A program made the position numbers and the translations under genes. Under the pieces are notes generated by a model, which was not told the DNA's origin, made no database searches, and worked only from the letters and a program-made list of their open reading frames with translations. A stretch of 64,000 bases of DNA from Caulobacter segnis (GTDB lineage: Bacteria; Pseudomonadota; Alphaproteobacteria; Caulobacterales; Caulobacteraceae), in assembly GCF_023935105.1 (NCBI RefSeq), contig NZ_CP096040.1, forward strand, positions 4,383,001 to 4,447,000. Reading direction: 5' to 3'. Position 1 is the first letter of the stretch; each line of letters opens with the position of its first letter. Below, in pieces: positions 25,372 through 33,112 of this stretch.

Positions 25372-25845
25372 ATGGAAAAAGTGCCGATGACCGTCGGTGG
25401 GTATCAAACCCTCGACGAAGAACTGAAGCGTTTGAAGACCATCGAACGACCGGCCGTGATCGCCGCGATCGCGGAGGCGCGCTCGCACGGCGACCTGTCG
25501 GAAAACGCCGAGTACCATGCCGCCAAGGAGCGTCAGGGCTGGATCGAAGGCCAGATCGCCGAGATCGAGGACAAGATCGCGCGCGCCCAGGTCATCGACG
25601 TGTCGAAGCTCTCGGGCAAGCAGATCAAGTTCGGGGCGACCGTGTCGGTGATCGACGAGGACACCGAGGACGAGGCCCGCTACCAGATCGTCGGCGAGCA
25701 TGAGGCCGACGTGAAGTCGGGCCGCATCTCTGTCTCGTCGCCGCTGTCGCGCGCGATGATCGGCAAGGAAGTCGGCGAGGTGGTCGAGGTCAACACGCCC
25801 GGCGGCGTGAAGGCCTACGAGATCACCAAGGTGGAGTGGCTGTAG
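25372..25845 (+). CDS. greA: Transcription elongation factor GreA
   Basis: A 157-residue protein that stimulates transcript cleavage by backtracked RNA polymerase. Starting MEKVPMTVGGYQTLDEELKR, it has the N-terminal coiled coil with the acidic tip region (GDLSENAEYHAAKERQGWIE) whose D and E residues enter the polymerase channel, and the C-terminal FKBP-like domain (VSSPLSRAMIGKEVGEVVEV). Length is standard. A strong terminator follows at 25891. Confidence 0.96.
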   Translation: MEKVPMTVGGYQTLDEELKRLKTIERPAVIAAIAEARSHGDLSENAEYHAAKERQGWIEGQIAEIEDKIARAQVIDVSKLSGKQIKFGATVSVIDEDTEDEARYQIVGEHEADVKSGRISVSSPLSRAMIGKEVGEVVEVNTPGGVKAYEITKVEWL

Positions 25846-25890
25846 GCGGTCCGCCGCCCAAGCCGCGCCATATTGCGAGTTCAAGGGAAC

Positions 25891-25924
25891 GAGGCCGCTT
25901 AAGCTAAGCGGCCTCGTTTCGTTT
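25891..25924 (+). terminator. greA terminator
   Basis: GAGGCCGCTTA (25891-25901) pairs with TAAGCGGCCTC (25905-25915), followed by GTTTCGTTT. It lies directly before the proposed start of the ELM1-family gene. Confidence 0.85.
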
Positions 25925-25927
25925 GCG

Positions 25928-27055
25928 TTGTTCGGGATCGACGACTTGACCGAAGCTCCCAAGCTCCCCCTGCGAGTGTGGGCCGTGTCCGACGGCCGCG
26001 CCGGCATCGAGGCCCAGGTGGTGGGTCTGTCGGAGGCCCTGGCGCGCCTGGTCCCCTGCGAGGTCACCGTCAAGCGCGTCGCCTGGAAGGGCGACACGGG
26101 TCGCCTGCCCTGGTGGCTGAACCTCCTGCCCAAGCGCTGGCTGACGCCGGAGAGCGGGATCCCGACCGGCAAGCGCCGGGAGGGCGAGGACAGCGCGTGG
26201 CCCGACGTCTGGATCGCCGCCGGCCGCGCCACCCTGCCCCTCTCGATCCGGGCCAAGCGCTGGTCGGGCGGCCGCACCCACGTGGTCCAGATCCAGGACC
26301 CGCGGGTGCCGGCCCACATGTTCGACCTGGTGATCCCGCCCCGGCACGACCGCCTGACCGGCGACAACGTGCTGCCGATCACCGGCTCGCCCCACCGGAC
26401 GACGCCGGCGCGACTAGAGGCCGAGTACGCGGCGTTCAAGAGCGTGATCGATCCCCTGCCCCGTCCGCGCGTGGCGGTGCTGGTCGGGGGCAAGTCCAAG
26501 GCCTTCGATCTCTCCAGCGAGCGCGCCGCCCAGATCGCCCACTCGATCCAGATCCCGCTGGAGCAGGAAGGCGGCAGCTTGCTGATGACCTTCTCGCGGC
26601 GCACGCCCGAGCCGGCTCGCGCGCTGATGACCGCCCGGCTGCGCCACCTGCCGGGGGTGATCTGGCCAGATGGGAAAGGGAACAGCGAGGGACCGAACCC
26701 CTACTTCGCCTTCCTGGCCGGCGCCGACTACATCCTCGTCACCGAGGACTCGACCAACATGGCCACCGAGGCGGCCTCGACCGGCAAGCCCGTCTTCGTG
26801 CTGAAGATGGACGGCTCCAGCCTGAAGTTCCGGCTGTTTCACGAGGAGCTGGAAAGCAGGGGCGCGGCCCGGCCCTATGGCGGCGCCTTCCATGGCTGGA
26901 CCTACGAACCCGTCAACGAGACCGACCGGGCGGCGCGGGCGGTGCTGGCGATGATCGGGGTGGAAATCCCGGAACCCGCGGTCGCGGCGCCGACGGTCGA
27001 GGACGCGTCGGCGTCCAAGCCCCGCAAGCCTCGCGCGACCAGGCCGAAAGCCTGA
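25928..27055 (+). CDS. Mitochondrial-fission ELM1-family protein (DUF1022)
   Basis: Up to 375 residues, starting from a TTG at 25928 (a second TTG at 25946 is possible; no clear ribosome site decides). It has the ELM1 family features: RVWAVSDGRAGIEAQVVGLS near the N-terminus, HVVQIQDPRVPAHMFDLVIP, RVAVLVGGKSKAFDLS and TEDSTNMATEAASTGKPVFV. These look like a GT-B-type glycosyltransferase fold. The bacterial function is not established. The C-terminus is Lys/Arg/Ala-rich. Its start lies 4 bp after the greA terminator T-run. Confidence 0.85.
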   Translation: MFGIDDLTEAPKLPLRVWAVSDGRAGIEAQVVGLSEALARLVPCEVTVKRVAWKGDTGRLPWWLNLLPKRWLTPESGIPTGKRREGEDSAWPDVWIAAGRATLPLSIRAKRWSGGRTHVVQIQDPRVPAHMFDLVIPPRHDRLTGDNVLPITGSPHRTTPARLEAEYAAFKSVIDPLPRPRVAVLVGGKSKAFDLSSERAAQIAHSIQIPLEQEGGSLLMTFSRRTPEPARALMTARLRHLPGVIWPDGKGNSEGPNPYFAFLAGADYILVTEDSTNMATEAASTGKPVFVLKMDGSSLKFRLFHEELESRGAARPYGGAFHGWTYEPVNETDRAARAVLAMIGVEIPEPAVAAPTVEDASASKPRKPRATRPKA

Positions 27056-27100
27056 TTTTTCCAATTGCCGACGCGCGAATGTTCGCGTTACGTTCGCGCC

Positions 27101-27328
27101 ATGATTGAGTTGCCGATCATTTCTCGCGCCTGCAAGGCCGCGCGTAATGAACAGCGCAAGGCGCTGGCGGCGACCTGCGACACGGCGTCCATCGCCTTCG
27201 TGGGCTCGGCGTTTCTCCAGCCCTTGGTGGCGGGCCATGCCAACGCGTTGCTCGTGGTTGGCGCCTTGGCGAGCTTCGTTGCTCTACAAGGCGCGCTCCA
27301 TTACATTCTCTATCGGGTGGAGGATTGA
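27101..27328 (+). CDS. Small membrane protein, 75 residues
   Basis: Starting MIELPIISRACKAARNEQRK, the protein has a basic N-terminus and two hydrophobic segments (about residues 25-45 and 48-66) and ends YRVED. It is followed at once by another tiny membrane-protein gene, so the two may work together. No recognisable family. Confidence 0.55.
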   Translation: MIELPIISRACKAARNEQRKALAATCDTASIAFVGSAFLQPLVAGHANALLVVGALASFVALQGALHYILYRVED

Positions 27329-27457
27329 ATGGACCCATTCTTCCGAATGCAGCTGATCCTTTGGATCGCTATCCTGGGCGCGTTCGGCGTCCATTGGTTC
27401 TTCATGCGCGGCTACATCCGGGAACGGAAGAAGCAGCAACGCGATCGAAAATCCTAG
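27329..27457 (+). CDS. Very small single-pass membrane protein, 42 residues
   Basis: MDPFFRMQLILWIAILGAFG starts directly after the preceding stop, with a GGTGGAGGA ribosome site inside the upstream gene. One hydrophobic helix is followed by a strongly basic tail ending KKQQRDRKS, so an N-out/C-in orientation is likely. Function unknown. The strong ribosome site and tight spacing argue that it is real. Confidence 0.55.
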   Translation: MDPFFRMQLILWIAILGAFGVHWFFMRGYIRERKKQQRDRKS

Positions 27458-27491
27458 AGATCGCATCCCACCGACGACACGGCCCACGGGC

Positions 27492-28471
27492 ATGACCCGC
27501 ATCCTCTTCATCTGCGCCGCCGGACCCAGCGTGGGCGGCGGGCATGTCATGCGGTCGCTGACCTTGGCGCGAACGCTGGAGGCGCGCGGCGCGACCTGCG
27601 CGTTCAAGGCGACGCCCGAGGTCGCCAAGGTGCTGGACGCCTTCGCCGCCGGCATGGCCCGCGTCGACGCCGACGACGGCTTCGACGCCCTGGTGTTCGA
27701 CAGCTACGCCCTCGCCGCCGACGACCATCGCGCGATCGCCAAGGGTCGCCCCAGCCTGGTCATCGACGATCTGGCCGACCGGCCGCTGGCGGCGAACATG
27801 GTGCTGGACTCGGGCCCGGCGCGGCGGGCGGAGGACTATGCCGGCCTGGTCCCGCCGGACGCCAAGCTGCTGCTGGGTCCAAGCTTCGCGCCCGTGCGTC
27901 CGGCCTTCGCCGCCCTGCGCGACGAGGCGCTGGGCCGACGCGCCGAGAAGAGCCCCGTGCGGCGCATCCTGGTGTCGCTGGGCCTGACCGACGTCGGCGG
28001 GATCACCCAGCGGGTCGTCCGACTGCTGCGGCCTCTCGCCGGCGAGGCCAAGCTCGACCTCGTCCTGGGCGGCGGCGCACCCAGCCTGCCGGCGCTGTGG
28101 GCCCTGGCGGCCGATGACCCGCGCGTCGAGCTGCACGTCGACACCCAGCACATGCCACAGCTGGCGCTGGAGGCCGACCTGGCGATCGGGGCCGGAGGCT
28201 CGACCACCTGGGAGCGTTGCGTGCTGGCCCTGCCGACCCTGACCCTGGTCCTGGCCGACAACCAGGTCGCCGCCGCCCGGGCCCTGGAAGCGGCCGGCGC
28301 CTCCCCTGCCTGGACGTCCACGCGGCGGATTTCGAGACCGCCTTTACCCGCGCCGTCAAGACGCTGTTGGTCGACACCGACGCCCGCGCCGCCCTGTCGG
28401 CGGCCAGCGCCACCGTCTGCGACGGCCTGGGCGCGGACCGCGCGGCCGAAGCTTTTCTGGCGGCCCTCTAG
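27492..28471 (+). pseudogene. pseG: PseG-like UDP-sugar hydrolase for pseudaminic acid, frameshifted
   Basis: Starts MTRILFICAAGPSVGGGHVM, the nucleotide-sugar site of PseG/FlmD (UDP-2,4-diacetamido-2,4,6-trideoxy-altrose hydrolase). Further motifs are LVFDSYALAADDHRAI, LVIDDLADRPLAANMVLDSG, RRILVSLGLTDVGG and the GT28-like IGAGGSTTWERCVLALPTL. At about 28302-28306 (TCCCC) the frame breaks. One extra C restores CLDVHAADFETAFTRAVKTL and a stop at 28471, giving 326 residues. PseG acts just before PseI, which lies 2 kb away. In Caulobacter pseudaminic acid on flagellin is needed for the filament, so a true break would be costly; a sequencing deletion is plausible. Confidence 0.75.
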
Positions 28472-28522
28472 CGAACAGCGTTCGCCTACCCCACTCTCCT
28501 TTCAGGCAAGGGAGGGCGAAAC

Positions 28523-29386
28523 ATGTCTCGGAACAAGAAATCCGTGGTGGTCACCGGCGTCTCCACCGGCATCGGCTGGGGCTCGGTCAAGGTGCTGACG
28601 GGCAAGGGCTTCCACGTCTTCGGCAGCGTGCGCAAACAGGCCGACGCCGACCGCCTGAAGGCCGAGTTCGGCGAGGCGTTCACCCCCCTGCTGTTCGACG
28701 TCACCGACGAAGCCGCCGTCAAGGCCGGCGCCAGCCAGGTCGAGGCCGCCCTGGCGGGCGCGACCCTGGCCGGCCTGGTCAACAACGCCGGGATCGCCGT
28801 GGCCGGCCCCCTGCTCTATCTGCCTGTCGACGAATGGCGCCAGCAGCTGGAGGTCAACCTGACCGGCGTGGTCATCGCCACCCAGGCCTTCGCGCCCCTG
28901 CTCGGCGCGGGCGGGCCCCGCCGCGCCGACGCCGGCCGCATCGTCAACATCTCCTCGGTCGGCGGCCGTAACGCCAACCCGTTCATGGCCCCCTACTGCA
29001 CCAGCAAGTTCGGACTGGAGGGTCTGTCAGAAGCCCTGCGTCGCGAGATGCTGCTGTTCGGCGTCGACGTGGTGGTGGTCGCGCCCGGGGCGGTGGCGAC
29101 GCCGATCTGGGACAAGGCCGACCAGATCGACACCAGCCGCTACGCCAATACCGTCTACGCCACGGCCCTGGACCGGCTGCGCGCCTACATGCTGCAGATC
29201 GGCAAGGCCGGGCTGGCGCCCGAGGCGATCGGCGAGGCCATCGCCACCGCCCTGACCGCGCCTCGGCCCAAGGTCCGCTATGTCGTCTCGCCCTCGCCGA
29301 TGCAGGTGCTGATGACGGAGATCCTGCCCAAGCGCACCCTGGACCGCATCACGGGCCAGCGCCTGGGGCTGCTGCCGGGATCATAG
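28523..29386 (+). CDS. Short-chain dehydrogenase/reductase
   Basis: A 287-residue classical SDR starting MSRNKKSVVVTGVSTGIGWG, with an AAGGGAGG ribosome site. The cofactor motif TGVSTGIG, the NNAGIAVAG motif, the catalytic Ser in IVNISSVGGR and the YCTSK Tyr/Lys pair are all present. The extended C-terminal region (YMLQIGKAGLAPEAIGEAIA, RYVVSPSPMQVLMTEILPKR) is like the retinol or 17-beta-hydroxysteroid dehydrogenase group. The substrate is unknown; nothing links it to pseudaminic acid beyond position. Confidence 0.88.
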   Translation: MSRNKKSVVVTGVSTGIGWGSVKVLTGKGFHVFGSVRKQADADRLKAEFGEAFTPLLFDVTDEAAVKAGASQVEAALAGATLAGLVNNAGIAVAGPLLYLPVDEWRQQLEVNLTGVVIATQAFAPLLGAGGPRRADAGRIVNISSVGGRNANPFMAPYCTSKFGLEGLSEALRREMLLFGVDVVVVAPGAVATPIWDKADQIDTSRYANTVYATALDRLRAYMLQIGKAGLAPEAIGEAIATALTAPRPKVRYVVSPSPMQVLMTEILPKRTLDRITGQRLGLLPGS

Positions 29387-29447
29387 ATTTAGGATTGTAG
29401 TTCCCGCTCCGCGCGCTCAGCATCGCCGCCTGAGCGAGGGGGAATCA

Positions 29448-30674
29448 ATGCCGAAGGACGGGACGCCGGACCGGACGAAGGACCGCATCGTCCTTCTCGA
29501 CTCGCTGCGGGGCCTGGCGATCCTGGGGATCCTGCTGTGCAACATCCCTGTCGCCTTCGAACCGGAGTCCGTGGCCGAGAGCGTGCCGTTCTGGCCGCAC
29601 GGCCAGGCGCCGGCCAGCCTGGCTGTCTGGTGGGTCACCCAGGTGTTCTTCCAGCAGAAGTTCTACACCCTGTTCGGCATGCTGTTCGGGGCCTCGGTGC
29701 TGCTGGTCGGCGGCGAGGGGGGCGACCGCGACCGTACGACGATGATCGTCAAGCGCCTGCTGGCTCTGCTGGCCATCGGCCTGCTGCACGGCCTGGTGAT
29801 CTGGCAGGGCGACGTGCTGTCGTTCTACGCCGTGGTCGGTCTGATCGTGCTGCTGGTCCGGGGCTGGTCGGCGCGGCGGCTGCTGACGACGGGGATCGTC
29901 CTGCACCTGGCCATCCAGGGCTGGGAGCTGTGGCGCATGCTCAGCCGCGCGGCGCGCTTCGACTAGCCGATCCCGCCGGACCTGGCCGCCCGGATCGCCG
30001 ACAAGGCCAGCGCGGAAACCGCCCGGTTCAGCGGCGACTTCATGAGCTCCCTCGCCCAGAACGCCCACGGCTATTGGGACTTCGTCACCGGTTCGTGGCA
30101 GTGGCCGCCGATCTGGCCGTTGATGGTGCTGGCGCTGATGCTGATGGGCATGGGCTTGTTCAAGACGGGCGTGCTGAAGGGCCAGCTGTCGCCGGCCGCG
30201 CACAAGGTCCTGGCGGCCATCGGCCTATCGGCGCTGGTCCTGGTCGCCGCGGTCCTGGCGCTGTACCTGGCCGTCCCGTCGCATCCGCAGATGCTGGGCC
30301 GCCTGGCGCGCTGGATGCAGGCGCTCACCGCCCCGGCGGTCAGCCTGGGCTACCTGGCCCTGCTGGCTCTGGCGTCGCGGAGCCGGGTCTGGCGCGCCAT
30401 CCCCGCCGTGCTGGCCCCGGCGGGCCAGATGGCCTTCACCAACTATCTGATGCAGTCGGTGATCATGACGGTGCTGTCGTATGGCGGCCGGGGGCCCGTG
30501 CTGTACGGCAAGCTGGATCGGCCCGCTCTGGCGGGGATCGTCGTGGCGATCTGGATCGCCCAGATCCTGTGGTCCCGCTGGTGGCTCAAGCGCTTTTCCA
30601 TGGGGCCGCTGGAATGGCTGTGGCGGCTGGCCTATCGGGGCCCGACGCCTTTGCGCAAGGCGGCGGAAGCCTAG
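29448..30674 (+). pseudogene. DUF418 membrane protein interrupted by an in-frame amber codon
   Basis: Starts MPKDGTPDRTKDRIVLLDSL, with the DUF418 opening (RGLAILGILLCNIP) and FFQQKFYTLFGMLFGAS. A TAG at 29964-29966 stops it after 172 residues, but the same frame continues to 30674 with the rest of the family: WPLMVLALMLMGMGLFKTGV, LAPAGQMAFTNYLMQSVIMT and IWIAQILWSRWWLKRF. Without the stop the protein would have 408 residues and about nine membrane helices. This is a base substitution, unlike the one-base losses elsewhere. The end overlaps the convergent pseI stop by 4 bp. Confidence 0.8.
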
Positions 30675-31723
30675 CCCACCATCGACCAGTCCAGCGGCTC
30701 GCCGCGCGAGATGTCACGCGACGCGGGCTTGCCCAGGACCTTGTCCAGCTCGCCGGGCGGCAGGCCGTTGCCGGGGCGGACCGAGCGGATGTTGGCGCGA
30801 GACAGCGTCTCGCCAGCCTTGATGTCTGACGTGACGTAGAGCGAGCGGCGGAACTGCAGGTTGGCGCGCTCGGCGCCCAGCACGTCGTAGTGGGCCGCGC
30901 CCAGCGCCGCCCAGGCGTTCCTGGTGTCGTCGACCAGGGCCTTGAACTCGGCCGGCTCCAGGCTGAAGGCCGCGTCCGGTCCGCCGTCGGCGCGGGCCAG
31001 GGTGAAGTGCTTTTCGATGCAGCAGGCGCCGACCGACACCGCCGCCACCGAGGCGGCCGTGCCCGGCGTGTGGTCGGACAGGCCGACCGGGCAGCCGAAG
31101 CGGGCGGCCATGTCGGGGACCGTGCGGACGTTCGCGTCGGCGAAGGTCGCGGGATAGCTGGACACGCAGTGCAGCAGCAGCACGCCCGCCGCGCCGGCCG
31201 CCAGGGCCGTATCGCGGGCCGTCCGCATCTCCTCGAGATTGGCCATGCCGGTCGAGATGATCAGCGGCTTGCCCTTGCTGGCCGCGTACTTGATCAGCGG
31301 CAGGTCGACGGCCTCGAACGAGGCGATCTTGAAGGCCGGGGCTCCCAGGCTGTCCAGCAGGTCGACGGCGGTCTCGTCGAACGGGCTGGAGAAGATCGTC
31401 ACCCCACGCTGGCGGGCGCGCTCGAAGATGGCCGCGTGCCATTCGAACGGCGTCTGGGCTTCCTGGTAAAGCTCGTACAGCGAGCGGCCGTCCCACAGAC
31501 CGCCGTGGATCCGGAATTCGGGCCGGTCGACGTCCAGGGTGATGGTGTCGGCGGTATAGGTCTGGATCTTGATCGCGTCGCAGCCGGTGTCGGCCGCGGC
31601 GTCGACCATCGAAAGGCAGCGCTCGAGGCTGCCGTTGTGATTGCCCGAAAGCTCGCAGATCACATAGGGCGCGTGATCAACGCCGATCTTGCGGCCGGCG
31701 ATCTCGATGAAGGGGTGGGACAT
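30671..31723 (-). CDS. pseI: Pseudaminic acid synthase
   Basis: A 350-residue NeuB-family enzyme that condenses 2,4-diacetamido-2,4,6-trideoxy-altrose with phosphoenolpyruvate to give pseudaminic acid. The TIM-barrel part has ICELSGNHNGSLERCLSMVD, DAIKIQTYTADTITLDVDRP, FSSPFDETAVDLLDSLGAPA, FKIASFE and IISTGMANLEEM, with HCVSSYPA and GLSDHTPG. The C-terminal SAF/antifreeze-like domain (about residues 290-350) has RSLYVTSDIKAGETLS and VRPGNGLPPGELDKVLGK. Opposite strand to pseG; the other pse/flm genes are not in this window. Confidence 0.9.
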   Translation of the reverse strand: MSHPFIEIAGRKIGVDHAPYVICELSGNHNGSLERCLSMVDAAADTGCDAIKIQTYTADTITLDVDRPEFRIHGGLWDGRSLYELYQEAQTPFEWHAAIFERARQRGVTIFSSPFDETAVDLLDSLGAPAFKIASFEAVDLPLIKYAASKGKPLIISTGMANLEEMRTARDTALAAGAAGVLLLHCVSSYPATFADANVRTVPDMAARFGCPVGLSDHTPGTAASVAAVSVGACCIEKHFTLARADGGPDAAFSLEPAEFKALVDDTRNAWAALGAAHYDVLGAERANLQFRRSLYVTSDIKAGETLSRANIRSVRPGNGLPPGELDKVLGKPASRDISRGEPLDWSMVG

Positions 31724-31789
31724 GACGGATCAGCCGCGAACGTGGTTGCCGCCAGTTTAACCCCGCAAAGGTGGACGAGGCGTCAATCG

Positions 31790-31993
31790 CTACTCGACGA
31801 CGCCACGTTCCATGGCCGGCGGCTCGACCGGCCGGGCGTCGTAATCGCGCTTGCCCATCCAGGCGGCGAATCCGGCGATGGCGCAGAAGACGCCGACCAT
31901 GCCGACGCCGATGCTGACGTCGCCGAACCACAGATTGGCCAGACCCGCGAACAGCGAGACGATGGCCGCGCACAGCAGGATTCCCAGCTTCAT
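31790..31993 (-). CDS. Small two-helix membrane protein, 67 residues
   Basis: Starts MKLGILLCAAIVSLFAGLAN with a GGAGGAAA ribosome site 4-5 bases upstream. Two hydrophobic helices (about residues 2-22 and 28-47) are followed by a polar tail (KRDYDARPVEPPAMERGVVE). It is divergent from trxB across a 60-bp region with a dyad. Function unknown. Confidence 0.65.
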   Translation of the reverse strand: MKLGILLCAAIVSLFAGLANLWFGDVSIGVGMVGVFCAIAGFAAWMGKRDYDARPVEPPAMERGVVE

Positions 31994-32014
31994 GCGATTT
32001 CCTCCATGTGGCTT

Positions 32015-32040
32015 GTGTCGCCACTGAGTGGAATCGACAC
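32015..32040. promoter_or_regulatory. Dyad in the trxB divergent promoter region
   Basis: GTGTCG (32015-32020) and CGACAC (32035-32040) form inverted arms, and CCACTGAGTGG between them is itself an inverted repeat. It fills the middle of the 60-bp region between trxB and the small membrane-protein gene, with a TATATC -10-like box just after it (32041-32046). It is a possible operator acting on both promoters. Confidence 0.35.
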
Positions 32041-32053
32041 TATATCTGCGGCC

Positions 32054-33076
32054 ATGTCCACGACCGCTCCCCGCCAAACGCGCTGCCTGATCATCGGTTC
32101 GGGCCCCGCTGGCTATACCGCCGCCATCTATGCCGCCCGCGCGCTGCTGAAACCCGTGCTGATCGCCGGCATCCAGCCGGGCGGCCAGCTGACCATCACG
32201 ACCGACGTCGAGAACTATCCGGGCTTCGCTGACGTGATCCAGGGTCCGTGGCTGATGGACCAGATGCGCGCCCAGGCCGAGCATGTCGGGACCGAGCTGG
32301 TCAACGACATCGTGCTGTCGGTCGACCTCAGCAAGCGCCCGTTCACGGTCAAGACCGACAGTGGCCAGGACTGGATCGCCGAGACGATCATCATCGCCAC
32401 CGGCGCCCAGGCCAAGTGGCTGGGCCTGGAGAGCGAGAGCCGCTTCCAGGGCTTCGGCGTGTCGGCCTGCGCCACCTGCGACGGCTTCTTCTATCGCAAC
32501 AAGGCCGTCATCGTGGTCGGCGGCGGCAACACCGCCGTGGAAGAGGCCCTGTTCCTGACCAGCTTCGCCAGCAAGGTGACCCTGGTCCACCGCAAGGACG
32601 AGCTGCGCGCCGAGAAGATCCTGCAGGAGCGCCTGCTGGCCCATCCCAAGATCGAGGTGGTCTGGGACAGCGTCATCGACGAGGTGGTCGGCGAGACCGA
32701 TCCCCAAAATGGACAACCGGCGGGCGTCACCGGCGCGCGTCTGAAGAACATCAAGACCGGCGAGACCACCGATATCGCCGCCGACGGCGTGTTCATCGCC
32801 ATCGGCCACGCGCCGTCGTCGGAGCTGTTCGCCGGCCAGCTGGATCGCAACTCCGGCGGCTATCTGAAGGTCAAGCCGGGCACCGCCTCGACCGCGATCG
32901 AGGGCGTCTACGCCGCCGGCGACGTGACCGACGACGTCTACCGCCAGGCCGTGACGGCCGCCGGCATGGGCTGCATGGCCGCCCTGGAAGCCGTGCGCTT
33001 CCTGGCCGAGGAAGACCACAAGGCCGCCCACCACCCGATCAGCCACGCGGAAGCGAACAAGATCGGGGTTTGGTGA
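32054..33076 (+). CDS. trxB: Thioredoxin reductase
   Basis: A 340-residue NADPH-dependent flavoprotein that keeps cytoplasmic thioredoxin reduced. It has the FAD motif LIIGSGPAGYTAA, the PGGQLTITTDVENYPGF segment, the redox-active pair C139-A-T-C142 (SACATCDGFFY), the NADPH motif VVGGGNTAVEEALFL with HRKDELRA, and the FAD C-terminal motif GVYAAGDVTDDVYRQAVTAA. The ATG at 32054 gives the standard N-terminus. A perfect hairpin follows the stop. Confidence 0.95.
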   Translation: MSTTAPRQTRCLIIGSGPAGYTAAIYAARALLKPVLIAGIQPGGQLTITTDVENYPGFADVIQGPWLMDQMRAQAEHVGTELVNDIVLSVDLSKRPFTVKTDSGQDWIAETIIIATGAQAKWLGLESESRFQGFGVSACATCDGFFYRNKAVIVVGGGNTAVEEALFLTSFASKVTLVHRKDELRAEKILQERLLAHPKIEVVWDSVIDEVVGETDPQNGQPAGVTGARLKNIKTGETTDIAADGVFIAIGHAPSSELFAGQLDRNSGGYLKVKPGTASTAIEGVYAAGDVTDDVYRQAVTAAGMGCMAALEAVRFLAEEDHKAAHHPISHAEANKIGVW

Positions 33077-33079
33077 TCC

Positions 33080-33104
33080 AATCCTCCCCCGCTGGGGGAG
33101 GATT
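33080..33104. terminator. Bidirectional hairpin between trxB and the SleB gene
   Basis: AATCCTCCCCC and GGGGGAGGATT form an 11-bp stem around GCT, followed on the plus strand by TTC. It is a single arm of the same palindrome that ends the repeat at 10731, so it may be a solo half-repeat used as a terminator for both converging genes. Confidence 0.65.
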
Positions 33105-33112
33105 TTCAGGTC

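Noticed and set aside
27492..28598. PseG-like protein with a novel 95-residue Pro/Arg-rich C-terminus
   Set aside because: The odd tail comes from reading out of frame after a one-base loss. The neighbouring frame gives a normal PseG C-terminus and stop at 28471.
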